Shown here piece after piece: positions 47,399-57,613 of a DNA stretch of 64,000 nt (within the stretch, counting starts at the first letter, position 1; each line of letters begins with the position of its first letter). Source of the stretch: Bacteroidota bacterium (GTDB lineage Bacteria; Bacteroidota; Bacteroidia; Bacteroidales; Cfx3-03); assembly GCA_013390605.1 (NCBI GenBank), contig JACAUB010000001.1, positions 3,787,080 through 3,851,079 of the forward strand. Direction: 5' to 3'. The notes under the pieces are model-generated. The model was not told the origin of the DNA. It made no database searches and was given only the letters and a program-made list of their open reading frames with translations. The position numbers and the translations under genes were made by a program.

Positions 47399-49486
47399 TT
47401 ATAACTGTATTGAAATAGTATCACCCTCATTTATCAACATTTCACGAACTATTTTTTTGTTACTGGTAATGAATATTTTTAACTTTCCTTTTACCCGTTC
47501 GACTGTAACGTCAAAATCATTTTGAAATGCTCTAATATGTTTTAACTCCATTTTTGGCCAGGCTAATGGCAACCTTGGAGTACATGAAAATGTCCGGAAA
47601 CTGGTTGGCCTTAATCCAAACAAACCTTCTATATAAATACGACAATAGAGTGCACTTTCTGCCGCAAGATGTCGTTGATTTCCTTCAGGATATGCCTCTA
47701 CAGGATAAGGGACATGATTGCCTAATAAACGTCTGGATGAATATGCTTTAAGATATTGCAATGCTTTCTCGGTTTCTCCTGCTGAAAAAACACCCCTTAA
47801 AGCATATAAAGTGGAACGATCCCAAAAGGTTTTATCACCCGCTTGAGTAGCCAATCCATCTTCAGTCCACAACCGTGGTGAAAACAAAGCATTGATTGTA
47901 GCTTCTTTTCTTTCAAAAATTCCGACAGTAAGCGGTACACAGATCCACGAACGTAAGATGGTGTTCTCTTTGAAGTATCGATAGGTTTCAAACCCCTCTA
48001 CATTACCGCCAAAATACTTTTCAATAGCTATCCTCAACTTTTTGGCATCCTTATTATAAGCTTCGGTTTGAGTTTTTGGTAACCCTATTACTTTCCCCAA
48101 CATGCTAGCCGAAATTAAAGCATCGTAGTATAAAGATGATGTACAAAGGTTAGCAGAACCTGCCGGAAAACGTCCCTCCAGTTCATCACAATCCGACGAC
48201 ACAACTCCTTCTGTATTGAGATGACGTTTAGAATAAGCTAAACACCACTCTATCAAAGGCCATAGAATCTTAGCAGAATCAATATTGCCATTTGCCAGGG
48301 CGAACCTTGATGCACCATATGCTATCATAGCCTGATCTCCACGATCTCCTGCTCCATTCCAAAAATCTGTTCCTTCAGCAACAATGGAACTAGGAATTGG
48401 CTTAAAAGCAGGATTCATATACTTTGCAAATAAGCGAAAGGAATTCATGACGGCATTGTTAGCGACATCATCTCCCAGAAAAGCAAAAAACGGGTTGGCA
48501 TATTCTGCCTGATCGTTAGCCCAAATAGCGGCATAATACGATAGTCCACCTGGACCATGCATAAGCCCGTTTTTGGTGGCATAAATGCTTTCCGTGGTCC
48601 TGATTTTGGCAAAATTGAAAGCAGTATTCAGAACTGTATCAGGTGTCATCAATTGCAAGTGCGACAAGATATCAGAAATCCTTAATCTACGTGCGTTCTC
48701 TTCTGTAGAAATATTAATTTCAGGAATATTCTGTGCGGCATGTAATGCATAATATACAACTGCAAAAACAACTGAATCTTTAGGTTTCAGACTTACGGTT
48801 CCATCATTAATTGTCGATTCTATTATTCTATGAGGACCATTCACAGTGATGGCAGTATCCAACATGATTTCACGGTGCAATGCTTCCATTGTTATCCGAA
48901 CAGGTTGCTCGGAGATGTTTCTAAAAACAAATTTCTCTACAAAAAGAGGCTTGTCTGGAGAGGGAAATAATTTTCGTTTAACGTCCACTGTGTACATGAT
49001 CTGCTCATTAGAACCTGAAACCTTATCGTGTAATGCTGAATTCATCTTTCGTCTGTCAGGTGCAGTACGACTTTCAATTTCCAAAGATCCGTTAAGTAAA
49101 ATTTTATTGATTTGCTCAAGCTGATCCGATGTCCGTCTGCCATTAAAAGTAGAAGCTTTCCAAGGACTCTGGTTTATAAAAAATCGAGGTAAATCATTAT
49201 CTGAAAAGGTATACATGAGACTACCATGTGTATCATTTGGTACAGTACGAAATGCAGGGAATACCAATGTGCGGGCAATCTGCAGTTTCCCGGTAGTATC
49301 AATGCCATACTGTAGCCATGCGGAGATACCTTCCCCACTCATTTCTATATGATCCGAATGCGGAATATTTTCATTTTTAATCTTCCAGATTATTTCATTC
49401 TCTCCTGATAAACTCCATCTTTGTTGTTGCGAAAATGCTTGAATATAGAAGGTAATTAGCAGTAAAAAAAGAGATAACTTTCTCAT
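47399..49486 (-). CDS. Predicted six-hairpin glycoside hydrolase, family unassigned (695 aa)
   Basis: This exported protein has signal MRKLSLFLLLITFYIQAFSQ, then an N-terminal beta-sandwich-like half (to about residue 290) and a C-terminal helical half with the repeating Trp/Asp/Glu pattern of (alpha/alpha)6 glycosidases: GLMHGPGGLSYYAAIWANDQAEYANPF (split motifs at about 305-331), FWNGAGDRGDQAMIAYGA, SSDCDELEGRFPAG and HVPYPVEAYPEGNQRHLAAES. IWANDQAEY and the DELEGR or EAYPEGNQ blocks are candidate catalytic acids. I cannot place it in a numbered GH family. It lies between the 477-residue relative and the GH27 gene in one transcript. Confidence 0.72.
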   Translation of the reverse strand: MRKLSLFLLLITFYIQAFSQQQRWSLSGENEIIWKIKNENIPHSDHIEMSGEGISAWLQYGIDTTGKLQIARTLVFPAFRTVPNDTHGSLMYTFSDNDLPRFFINQSPWKASTFNGRRTSDQLEQINKILLNGSLEIESRTAPDRRKMNSALHDKVSGSNEQIMYTVDVKRKLFPSPDKPLFVEKFVFRNISEQPVRITMEALHREIMLDTAITVNGPHRIIESTINDGTVSLKPKDSVVFAVVYYALHAAQNIPEINISTEENARRLRISDILSHLQLMTPDTVLNTAFNFAKIRTTESIYATKNGLMHGPGGLSYYAAIWANDQAEYANPFFAFLGDDVANNAVMNSFRLFAKYMNPAFKPIPSSIVAEGTDFWNGAGDRGDQAMIAYGASRFALANGNIDSAKILWPLIEWCLAYSKRHLNTEGVVSSDCDELEGRFPAGSANLCTSSLYYDALISASMLGKVIGLPKTQTEAYNKDAKKLRIAIEKYFGGNVEGFETYRYFKENTILRSWICVPLTVGIFERKEATINALFSPRLWTEDGLATQAGDKTFWDRSTLYALRGVFSAGETEKALQYLKAYSSRRLLGNHVPYPVEAYPEGNQRHLAAESALYCRIYIEGLFGLRPTSFRTFSCTPRLPLAWPKMELKHIRAFQNDFDVTVERVKGKLKIFITSNKKIVREMLINEGDTISIQL

Positions 49487-49526
49487 AAATAATTGTATTT
49501 AATTAATAAAGTTTTAAAGACCCTGA

Positions 49527-50960
49527 TTATTTAACAGAAGCTTCTAGTTGTTGTCCTGATTGGACCATAACATTTACAACAGAGAATATACTTCCATCAA
49601 TGTTATTTACCAAACTTGCATTAACAGGTTTCCCATCTACATAAATTGTGGAATATTTTCCTGCAAATCCGGCTTTCCAATTAATGGATTTATCACCTTT
49701 ATTTGTTACCAATGTCTTGTGTGTACTATAATGCTGAACGCTTATAAATGAGTTTAGCACAAACAGATTATCAACTTTTAATTCCACCTCGTCTTTTCCC
49801 CTGAATAAAGTGCTGATGGTATTCGAATGCACATCTGGCTCGATTCCCATCAAACCTTGGATTATCCCTTCAATTACACCAAAAGATACTTCTGGATACT
49901 CCCTACGTTTTGTGGCGGGATCACTTAAATGCAATATATAACGATACGCTTGTTCTCCACTTCCATTCAGGTATAGAAGGTAAGGCAGATACGACATTGT
50001 TTCAACATTTAAGTCAGCAGAAATAAGATCATGAATGATTGTATTCTTTCTTGATGGATCGTTTATTATATTAAACCATAACAGAAATACAGATCCATCT
50101 CCATTATCAAATGCTCCATTATTCTTGTATAATGTATTATAGTGCTGATTAGCAATATTCCACCATTTAGATTCTAAATGTTTTTGATATTGACCAGCCT
50201 TTTGAGCATAATAATTGCTTTGGGTGATATTATCATTTTCCCTCAAAATGTAAGAATAAGATACAAAGCCTTCATAAATTGCAGCTATCAAATCTGCACT
50301 CATTTTTAAATCAGGAACATTCTCTACATAAGAAGGTAAGCCGCGACTCTTAAGAAACATATCATTTTTATCAAAAGACAAAGGAGTGTTGGGTAACGAG
50401 GGTCTTGTTAATAGGGAATCGACATCAAGTACCCAATCTTTAACATATTCATTCAGCGATCTCTCACAGAAGTTAATGAATAACGGATCGGTAATATATG
50501 TTTTATCTCCTGTCCATTCATATAATCTCCGACAAGCATAAATTAATTCAAAATTTGCATTCAGATTATACCAGAATTCACGATCATTTTTATAATCAGC
50601 CAGGGCTGGCTTATTCCATTTATTGATTTCCCAGAAACTACACCAGTTTCGTGATTTTGAGATATTCGCCAAAAATTTACTTAACATGTTTTTATTCTCC
50701 CGATTCATCCCCAATATTTCAGCACCAATGCATTGGTGAGATACATCGCGAATACAAAAAGCATATCGGGAAGGGAGCGCAGCTTCATACCAGGGACCTA
50801 CTGGATCCAACGAATCACCTTTATATTTTAAGGCTGTTTTTTTTGCCCAATTAAAAGCATTTTCCAAGGCAGAATCTGAAGACTGAAAACTGACCATTGT
50901 CTGCCCAATTGTAAATAGATAAAAGCAGATTCCCAAAAGTGAAAGAAAGTATTTTTTCAT
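49527..50960 (-). CDS. Predicted six-hairpin glycosidase-like protein, family unassigned (477 aa)
   Basis: The start at 50960 gives a proper signal peptide (MKKYFLSLLGICFYLFTIGQ). A longer frame adds 25 residues with a second hydrophobic stretch. The mature protein is helical with alternating motifs expected of an (alpha/alpha)6 barrel: NAFNWAKKTAL, PVGPWYEAALPSRYAFCIRD, FWEINKWNKPALADYKNDREFWYNL (in parts), YSYILREN and DNGDGSVFLLWFN. RYAFCIRDVSHQ and REFWYNLNANFEL resemble loops around the active site of glycosidases such as GH15/GH37/GH78 relatives. The family is not identified. It is the first enzyme gene after susD, separated by a 307-bp gap with a hairpin. Confidence 0.68.
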   Translation of the reverse strand: MKKYFLSLLGICFYLFTIGQTMVSFQSSDSALENAFNWAKKTALKYKGDSLDPVGPWYEAALPSRYAFCIRDVSHQCIGAEILGMNRENKNMLSKFLANISKSRNWCSFWEINKWNKPALADYKNDREFWYNLNANFELIYACRRLYEWTGDKTYITDPLFINFCERSLNEYVKDWVLDVDSLLTRPSLPNTPLSFDKNDMFLKSRGLPSYVENVPDLKMSADLIAAIYEGFVSYSYILRENDNITQSNYYAQKAGQYQKHLESKWWNIANQHYNTLYKNNGAFDNGDGSVFLLWFNIINDPSRKNTIIHDLISADLNVETMSYLPYLLYLNGSGEQAYRYILHLSDPATKRREYPEVSFGVIEGIIQGLMGIEPDVHSNTISTLFRGKDEVELKVDNLFVLNSFISVQHYSTHKTLVTNKGDKSINWKAGFAGKYSTIYVDGKPVNASLVNNIDGSIFSVVNVMVQSGQQLEASVK

Positions 50961-51196
50961 TATAATAAAATATTGAATTACAGGAATATGAATCAATATC
51001 AGAAGTTCTAAGCTATGATTAAATAACTTTTCCAACTTCGTAATAACGTATTAGTTTCAAACAATCAATTCTTAAGAATTAGTTTGAAAATGAAATGCTA
51101 CCCATCTGATGATTTTATAAGTTATATTTTTCAACAGATCCATTATACTAATAATGAAAAAACAACAGCATACAAAAGATCAATAAACGATAATAG

Positions 51197-51222
51197 AAGG
51201 GGGCAAACCGTTTTGCCCCCTT
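51197..51222 (-). terminator. GC-rich hairpin downstream of susD
   Basis: AAGGGGGCAAA (51197-51207) pairs perfectly with TTTGCCCCCTT (51212-51222) around a CCGT loop, 46 bp beyond the susD stop. The T-run is weak. It may partially end the susCD transcript and so lower expression of the downstream enzyme genes. The rest of this 307-bp gap holds no gene. Confidence 0.72.
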
Positions 51223-51267
51223 TATCAGATATTGCTGATTTTATACAGAATTTTTAAGTGAAATAGA

Positions 51268-52947
51268 TTAATTATATCCAGGATTTTGAACAAGTTTTGT
51301 TCGGTTAATTTCTGCTTTTGGAATAGGCAATAAGTAATGTTGTGGCTTAAAGGTCCTGGTCTGAACCTGAGAATACTTGTATGTCTTGGTACCATTTGCA
51401 TTTTTGGTAATTACAACACCCATTAATGGCTTGTTCTCAGTCACATCTGCGATCTTCCATCGACGAACATCATAATAACGATGTCCTTCAAGACATAACT
51501 CAACCTGTCTTTCATTACGGATTTTATTTTCCAATGCAGTACCAGATAATGTATTAGGCAAAGGCTTGCTAATTCCTGCTCTTTGTCTAATTAAATTTAA
51601 ATATTGAATCGCTGTTGTATTGTTTCCAAGATAGAATTGAGCCTCAGCATAATTCAGATAAATCTCTCCCAGACGACTGATAATCCAGAATTTATTCGTC
51701 TGTGTGTCTACATTGAAGTTGCAGGTAGTATCGCAATATTTTCTGAAAGTATAGCGAGTGACACTATTATTCCAGGTATCCCAACCTTGGGGAGAATCTA
51801 ATCCTCCTTCATAAAACTCAGCAGCATTGGTGCTTCCAACAGCATATCTGTCCTGGCAAAATGCAGGTTGGCCATAAGGTCTTCCATCAAAAACAATATC
51901 TGCTGTGAAGCGTGGATCTCTATTGATGTAAGGATGTTGCGGATCATATCCCGACGTTGGATCAGAAATGTCCTTTCCATCGGCTGTTCCAAATGCATCC
52001 ACTAGATTCTGACTTGGAGCAAACGAAGCCCATCCATGAAAGCCACTGGGAGATAAAAACATCTCTACCCCCTGAAATGCATTCCACATATATTGCTTAT
52101 TTGTTACCCGCACCATGATTAACTCAGCATTCTTTGATGTAGTTAAATCAGCATAATTACCTGTATGTAATTGAAATGCATTCAAATCGATAACAGCTTT
52201 TGCAGCATCTGAAGCCTTTTGCCATTTTGCACGATCATTCGTAGGATTCCATTGTGGGCTGGCATCATAGAGCAAAATCCTGGATTTCAAAGCTAATGCA
52301 GCGGCTTTAGTAGCTCTTCCATAGTTTGCAGAACTCTGTTGCAAAGGCAATATCGCTGCAGCTTTATCCAATTCATTTGAAATAAAGTTAGCACACTCAT
52401 CGTAGGTATTGCGAGGTACATCAAATTTACTATTCAAATCAAATGGTTTTGTAATTATAGGAACTCCGCCATAATCGATAATAAGTTTAAAATATGAATA
52501 TGCTCTCAGATATGTCACTTCTCCTTTTAATCTATCTCGCCATGATTGATCCCCAGGCACATTGTCTATCTTTGATAAAAAGATATTACAATTTTGAATG
52601 ATTGAAAAAGTTGGGCTCCAGATATCAAATATTCCAATATTGTCTGGAGTGAGAGACCCTGAATTCATAATAGAAGCATTGTAATCATCAAATTTATTAT
52701 ATGCCTCATCGCAAGCAGATGATAAAGCCCAGCTACGATTTGTGGTATTATCCCAGTTATGTTCCGTACTTGGTAATACGGTATACAGATTATTGGTAAA
52801 AGCCTCTGCAAGTTTCAGATCACTCCATACTGATTGATCTGTATATGAATCAAGTGGAGTTTTATCTAATGCGTCCTTATTGCAGGAAGCCATTAGAATA
52901 CAGAGGATATAACAACAGATAAATATTTTGTTTTTCATTTTTTTCAA
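51268..52947 (-). CDS. SusD/RagB-family surface glycan-binding lipoprotein
   Basis: This 559-residue protein has a lipoprotein signal ending in CILMASCNKD (Cys22). It then shows the SusD/RagB pattern: LDKTPLDSYTDQSVW, LKGEVTYLRAYSYFKLIIDYGGVPII (parts at about 128-153), and the C-terminal RLGEIYLNYAEAQFYLGN, RNERQVELCLEGHRYYDVRRWK and PKAEINRTKLVQNPGYN. It caps the SusC barrel and binds the oligosaccharide to be imported. It starts two bases after the susC stop, so the pair is translationally linked. Substrate cannot be read from the sequence. The adjacent alpha-galactosidase and endo-galactanase suggest galactose-rich glycans. Confidence 0.96.
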   Translation of the reverse strand: MKKMKNKIFICCYILCILMASCNKDALDKTPLDSYTDQSVWSDLKLAEAFTNNLYTVLPSTEHNWDNTTNRSWALSSACDEAYNKFDDYNASIMNSGSLTPDNIGIFDIWSPTFSIIQNCNIFLSKIDNVPGDQSWRDRLKGEVTYLRAYSYFKLIIDYGGVPIITKPFDLNSKFDVPRNTYDECANFISNELDKAAAILPLQQSSANYGRATKAAALALKSRILLYDASPQWNPTNDRAKWQKASDAAKAVIDLNAFQLHTGNYADLTTSKNAELIMVRVTNKQYMWNAFQGVEMFLSPSGFHGWASFAPSQNLVDAFGTADGKDISDPTSGYDPQHPYINRDPRFTADIVFDGRPYGQPAFCQDRYAVGSTNAAEFYEGGLDSPQGWDTWNNSVTRYTFRKYCDTTCNFNVDTQTNKFWIISRLGEIYLNYAEAQFYLGNNTTAIQYLNLIRQRAGISKPLPNTLSGTALENKIRNERQVELCLEGHRYYDVRRWKIADVTENKPLMGVVITKNANGTKTYKYSQVQTRTFKPQHYLLPIPKAEINRTKLVQNPGYN

Positions 52948-52949
52948 TT

Positions 52950-55900
52950 TTATAGATCAATATTCAAACCGAGCCTAAAGATGCGAGATTGTGGATAATT
53001 GACACCTGTAACATTATTGTTTTCAGGGTCTCTGTTGTATTTTTTCATACTATCGAATGAAAATAGGTTCGTACCGCCAACATATACTTTTACACCAGCA
53101 ATTCCATATTTTGTAAACATGTTAGATGGTAGTGTATAGGAAAGCTGCATTGATTTCAATCGAAGAAATGAAGCATCTCTCAACCAAAAATCAGCATAGA
53201 CAGAGTTTCTTGTGTCATTGGAATTGAATGCCCTTGGATATGTTGCATTTGGATTATCTGCAGTCCATCTGCCATCATACAACCATGTAGGAGGAGCTAC
53301 AACAGAACCTTGCATTTGTGGAAGTACCATTTGTTTAGCCATTCCTTGTCCTGACCACACTAAATCAAGAGAAATACCTTTGTATTCAGCTCCCATCAGG
53401 ATTCCGTACATGATTTTTGGTGTAGCAGATTCGGCAATTCTCACCATGTCATCGCTTGTAATATTGCCATCTCCACTTACATCTTTGATCCAAAGATCTC
53501 CTGGCTTTGCTCCAGCTAAGTGAGGTGAATTATCTACTTCACTTTGTGTGTGATAAATACCCTTTGTCTGATAAACTAACCATGAATCAATAGCATAACC
53601 AGTTGATTTTTGCCAGGCAGGAATATTGGGTGATTCATCACGGAATATTATCTTACTTTTTGCGTAAGTAAAATTAGCGCCCACATGATATTTTACGACT
53701 GTTTTTCTTTCATTAAAATCTATTGAAAAGTCAACTCCTCTATTAAGAGATTTACCTATATTTTCTGCAGGAAGCGATAATCCGGTATATAAAGGAACCG
53801 AAGCATTGCGTTGTGCCAAAATATCTTTTCGTAAGAACCTGAAAGCATCAAAACTGATATTTAATTTGTTTGAAAACAACGTGGCATCAAATCCGATATT
53901 TCTTGTATCCTGCTTCTCCCAAGTGATATCAGGATTAGGAGTTGCTGAAAGATATAAGTTCTTAGCTTCAGTATAGTTATCACCAAAATAAGTATAATTT
54001 TCAGGAGTTGTAGACAATTGATATCTTGTCACATAAAGGTATTGAGCCACTGCATCACTTCCCATCAATCCCCATGAAGCTCTCAGTTTTAACTGATTAA
54101 TAACTTTAATATTATCCTTAAAAAATTTCTCTTCAGAAATCCGCCATCCCAAAGAAACGGCAGGAAACAATCCCCAACGCTTATCTGAAGGGAAATTAAA
54201 TGACCCATTATAGCGGAAAGTAACATCTGCCAGATACTTATTACTATAACTGTATGCCAGTCGACCTAAATAACTTTCCCGTCCATCTTGAGAAGCAGAA
54301 CCTATTGCATTCTGATTAACAGCACTTCCTGTAAATAACTGATCCAGTTGGTTACTCAACAAATCTCTGCGATAAGCATAGGTATCCTTCCAATTTGTTG
54401 CAGTTTGTTCGAATCCAACAAATGCATTAAATGAATGCTCACCAAATTGACGATCGTAAGCCACTTTCATGAAATAGGTATTCTCATTGGTTAATTGCTC
54501 ATCTTGAGCCAGACTGAGAATACTTGTGCTGGTTCGTTGATTATTGTAAGTTTTGGAGGTCTTATCATAAGTATAAGCATCCCAAGGCTGTTGAAATGTT
54601 TTTGCGCTACGGTTGTTAAAATCGAATGCAGCATATCCATTCATGGATAAACCTTTTGTTATAAAGGGCATTTGTAATTCAAACCCTAGCTTAGGATTTA
54701 CAATAAGATTTGTAACGTTATTGTAACCAGGCAAAGACGAAGTCATTATTACCGGATTTCTTCCGTTTGAAATACAGGCATCGGGTAATCCATTTGTCCA
54801 ATAAACAGGTAGGAAAGGGTACATGCTTACCGTTTCATGCAAAATGTTTGCAATAGAAATAACGGGTCCCGTTCTATCTTCTTTACGTGCAGCGATATCC
54901 AGATTTACTTTTAGATTTTTTGTAATTGTCGCGTCAATATTTGATCTGATATTAAATTCTTTAAACGCTTCATCGCTGTTTCTAAGATTGCTTTCTTGTT
55001 TTAAGTATTGACCGGAAAAGTAATATTTTACTTGATCATTACCACCATTAACAGAAATAGAATGGTTACTTTGAGGTGCATTCTTTCTAAATACAGCATC
55101 AATCCAGTTCGTACTTGTATAATTAGGGTCATTTCCTGCTTTATATTTATCAATTTCGGATTGCAAATATGGAGCAGAGTTTCCCTGATTTAAATTCAAC
55201 TCATTATAATAAGTCATATATTTCCAAGCATTAACACGTTGATCCATTCTTGTTAATTGTTGAATAGATAACGAACCGTCATAATGAATAGATGGTTTTC
55301 CAGCTTTTCCTCTTTTTGTAGTAATTAAGATTACTCCATTTGCTGACCTCACACCATATATTGCAGCAGAAGCATCTTTTAAAACCGTAACGCTTTCAAT
55401 GTCTTCCGGGTTAAGTCTGTTTAAATCTCTATCCGGTATACCATCAACTACTATTAATGGGCTAGTGCCTCCGCCAAATGAATTGAAACCTCTGATTAAC
55501 ATGGTTGCACCATCGTTACCAGGCTCACCTGAACGATTATTTATAATTAATCCAGGAGTGTGACCTGCTAATGAATTGGAAACAGAAGCTGATGCATTTT
55601 GTGCTAATTCTCCACCTTTTAAATTACTTACTGAACCAGTAAGGTTTCCTTTCTTCTGAGTACCATAACCAACTACAACAATCTCATTCAGTGTTTTAAC
55701 ATCTGTTTTTAATTTTACATCAATAACTGATTTTCCCAAAGTAGAAATTTTCTGTGTTTCGTAACCGATAAATGAAAAAATCAACACGGAGTTTCCATCT
55801 GGTATTTCAAGAGAATACTTCCCGTCATTTCCTGTCTTGGTTCCTTTTGTTGTTCCCTGCAACAAAATACTTACACCAGGCAGTGTTAAGCCAGAAGTTT

Positions 55901-56318
55901 CATCAGTAACCGTACCGGTTATCTTTTTATTTAGTAGTACAAAGTCACTCGTCAGGCTGTTTGGGAAAAGTAATATTTGCCTGTTGATAACTTTAAAATT
56001 GATATCAGCACCTTCAAATAGTTTTTTTAATACCTGATCAATGTTCTCAGAATTAACCTCTAAATTGACCTTTCGTTCAACATCGACCTGCTTGTTGTCG
56101 TACATGAAAAAGAACTCGCTTTGCTTTTCAATCTTATTCAGCACCTCTTTAACCTGAGTGTTATGAACTTTTATGTTCAATTTAGCCTTCTGCGCATAGC
56201 TGATTGAGTATGCACTAAAAAAACTCATTACGACAAATAATAGCGTTAATCGCATCACTAACAGAATTTTTTTGGTGAATGGAGATAATAATCCCCTTCC
56301 TGGTAATTTTTTTTTCAT
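52950..56318 (-). CDS. SusC/RagA-family TonB-dependent glycan importer with STN domain
   Basis: I start at 56318 (1122 aa), since MKKKLPGRGLLSPFTKK followed by a hydrophobic segment forms a plausible signal; an upstream ATG adds 21 residues. Domains in order: STN (about 45-115: LNIKVHNTQVKEVLNKIEKQ), a CarboxypepD_reg-like beta domain (about 130-205: ITGTVTDETSGLTLPGVSIL), a plug (VVVGYGTQKKGNLTGSVSNL and SAAIYGVRSANGVILITTKRG), and a 22-strand barrel ending FRLGLNIDL. It imports oligosaccharides across the outer membrane using TonB energy. The STN domain is the part that contacts an anti-sigma factor, and a fecR/ECF-sigma pair lies directly upstream. Confidence 0.95.
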   Translation of the reverse strand: MKKKLPGRGLLSPFTKKILLVMRLTLLFVVMSFFSAYSISYAQKAKLNIKVHNTQVKEVLNKIEKQSEFFFMYDNKQVDVERKVNLEVNSENIDQVLKKLFEGADINFKVINRQILLFPNSLTSDFVLLNKKITGTVTDETSGLTLPGVSILLQGTTKGTKTGNDGKYSLEIPDGNSVLIFSFIGYETQKISTLGKSVIDVKLKTDVKTLNEIVVVGYGTQKKGNLTGSVSNLKGGELAQNASASVSNSLAGHTPGLIINNRSGEPGNDGATMLIRGFNSFGGGTSPLIVVDGIPDRDLNRLNPEDIESVTVLKDASAAIYGVRSANGVILITTKRGKAGKPSIHYDGSLSIQQLTRMDQRVNAWKYMTYYNELNLNQGNSAPYLQSEIDKYKAGNDPNYTSTNWIDAVFRKNAPQSNHSISVNGGNDQVKYYFSGQYLKQESNLRNSDEAFKEFNIRSNIDATITKNLKVNLDIAARKEDRTGPVISIANILHETVSMYPFLPVYWTNGLPDACISNGRNPVIMTSSLPGYNNVTNLIVNPKLGFELQMPFITKGLSMNGYAAFDFNNRSAKTFQQPWDAYTYDKTSKTYNNQRTSTSILSLAQDEQLTNENTYFMKVAYDRQFGEHSFNAFVGFEQTATNWKDTYAYRRDLLSNQLDQLFTGSAVNQNAIGSASQDGRESYLGRLAYSYSNKYLADVTFRYNGSFNFPSDKRWGLFPAVSLGWRISEEKFFKDNIKVINQLKLRASWGLMGSDAVAQYLYVTRYQLSTTPENYTYFGDNYTEAKNLYLSATPNPDITWEKQDTRNIGFDATLFSNKLNISFDAFRFLRKDILAQRNASVPLYTGLSLPAENIGKSLNRGVDFSIDFNERKTVVKYHVGANFTYAKSKIIFRDESPNIPAWQKSTGYAIDSWLVYQTKGIYHTQSEVDNSPHLAGAKPGDLWIKDVSGDGNITSDDMVRIAESATPKIMYGILMGAEYKGISLDLVWSGQGMAKQMVLPQMQGSVVAPPTWLYDGRWTADNPNATYPRAFNSNDTRNSVYADFWLRDASFLRLKSMQLSYTLPSNMFTKYGIAGVKVYVGGTNLFSFDSMKKYNRDPENNNVTGVNYPQSRIFRLGLNIDL

Positions 56319-56412
56319 AAATTTGAATGATTTAGTTTTTTGAATTTTATATGCAGGCCTTTTCCTTGAAATTCTTTGCATTAAAATTCGGGTTTACAAT
56401 AAACTAACTTAG

Positions 56413-56444
56413 AAACAGGGAGTCTCGACCACTTCCTGTTTTTT
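56413..56444. promoter_or_regulatory. Hairpin in the fecR-susC intergenic region
   Basis: AAACAGG (56413-56419) pairs with CCTGTTT (56435-56441) in the 165-bp gap between fecR and susC. On the plus strand it is followed by a T-run, but no plus gene precedes it, so it more likely lies in the susC leader on the minus strand. Its function is not known. Confidence 0.4.
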
Positions 56445-56483
56445 CATGTTACATTACCTCCTGTGTTTTTCGTTTTCGTTATG

Positions 56484-57482
56484 TCATCTTTTTTTATTTT
56501 TAATGGTTACTTTTTCTCCTTCAATTTTATAATCAATGGGGGTAATAACCGAGATAAGCTGCAATACCTCACGCAAGCTTTCTGTTTTCACCTTAAATGT
56601 ATAGTAATGGTTATGATATAGATTGGGATCGAGTTGTATTTTGACCCCATACCATTTTTCCAAGTAATGAATCACCTCTTCGAATGGTTGATTATCGAAT
56701 ATCAGCATATTATTCATCCAGGCAGTTAATGCATTAATATTCTCAGCTTTTTGAACTTTATAAATCCCATTACTGTATACCAGTTGTTGACCTGGAATCA
56801 ATTCAGATACTTTCTCCTCTTGAAGATTAAATACAGTTACTTTCCCTGAAACCAGTATGACATCTGTTTTATCTGTTCTTTCATCCTCGTTTACATTAAA
56901 ACGAGTACCAAAAACTCTAACCTGTAACTTTGTTCCATGAACCTTGAAGGGATGAGATGCATCTTTAACAATTTCAAAGAAACATTCACCTTTCATGTAT
57001 ACTTCCCTATTTTTAGATGAATAGGCTGAAGAGTAACGAAGTTCTGATCCTGAGTTCAACCAGACGCGACTACTATCAGGTAGTATAATTTGTGTTTTAT
57101 TCCCTTTCGGCGAAATGATTTTAGTATACGATATGTCAGAATTTACGTTAGGAGTTCTATCACCAATTTCCAATCCGGTTAGAAATACAACAATAATGAT
57201 TGCCGCAGCAGCTGCCCAACGAAAATAAAGATTATGAAATATGCTTATTTTTGGTTGATAATGGATCCGATCCATGAGCTTTATCCAATTTATAGCCATG
57301 TCAGGCTGATAAAATTCAGATTTGTTTTTAGTGATAGACCATGTATTTATGATCTCCGCTAAAATCGATTGATTCTCAGATGACTCTTCCAACCATTCTT
57401 CAATTTCCCTATTTTGATCTAAATCTGCTTCATCCTTTAACCTTGCCGAAATTGCATCCCAAGGTATGTTTTGTAATTCCAT
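56484..57482 (-). CDS. FecR-family anti-sigma factor
   Basis: I start at 57482 (MELQNIPWDAISARLKDEAD, 333 aa). Upstream in-frame Mets add 5 or 16 unlikely residues. The N-terminal cytoplasmic part (about 1-85) would bind the sigma factor. A single membrane helix lies at about 88-108 (RWAAAAAIIIVVFLTGLEIG). The periplasmic FecR domain follows (ISPKGNKTQIILPDSSRVWLNSG in parts, VYMKGECFFEI), and then a C-terminal DUF4974-like domain with YKVQKAENINALTAWMNNMLIFDNQPF (parts) and VKTESLREVLQLIS. The protein relays a signal from the STN domain of SusC to the ECF sigma factor encoded 131 bp upstream. The susC gene follows on the same strand. Confidence 0.93.
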   Translation of the reverse strand: MELQNIPWDAISARLKDEADLDQNREIEEWLEESSENQSILAEIINTWSITKNKSEFYQPDMAINWIKLMDRIHYQPKISIFHNLYFRWAAAAAIIIVVFLTGLEIGDRTPNVNSDISYTKIISPKGNKTQIILPDSSRVWLNSGSELRYSSAYSSKNREVYMKGECFFEIVKDASHPFKVHGTKLQVRVFGTRFNVNEDERTDKTDVILVSGKVTVFNLQEEKVSELIPGQQLVYSNGIYKVQKAENINALTAWMNNMLIFDNQPFEEVIHYLEKWYGVKIQLDPNLYHNHYYTFKVKTESLREVLQLISVITPIDYKIEGEKVTIKNKKR

Positions 57483-57613
57483 AATATTTGCTTTCATTAA
57501 TAAGTCGCATAAAACGAAAAAATCCCTCAATCAATAATCAGTTTTTTTATAAAAAATATTTATAGTTACTGAGAAGATGGGGATCAAAAAAATCAGAAGA
57601 TTGGTTTGAAAAA

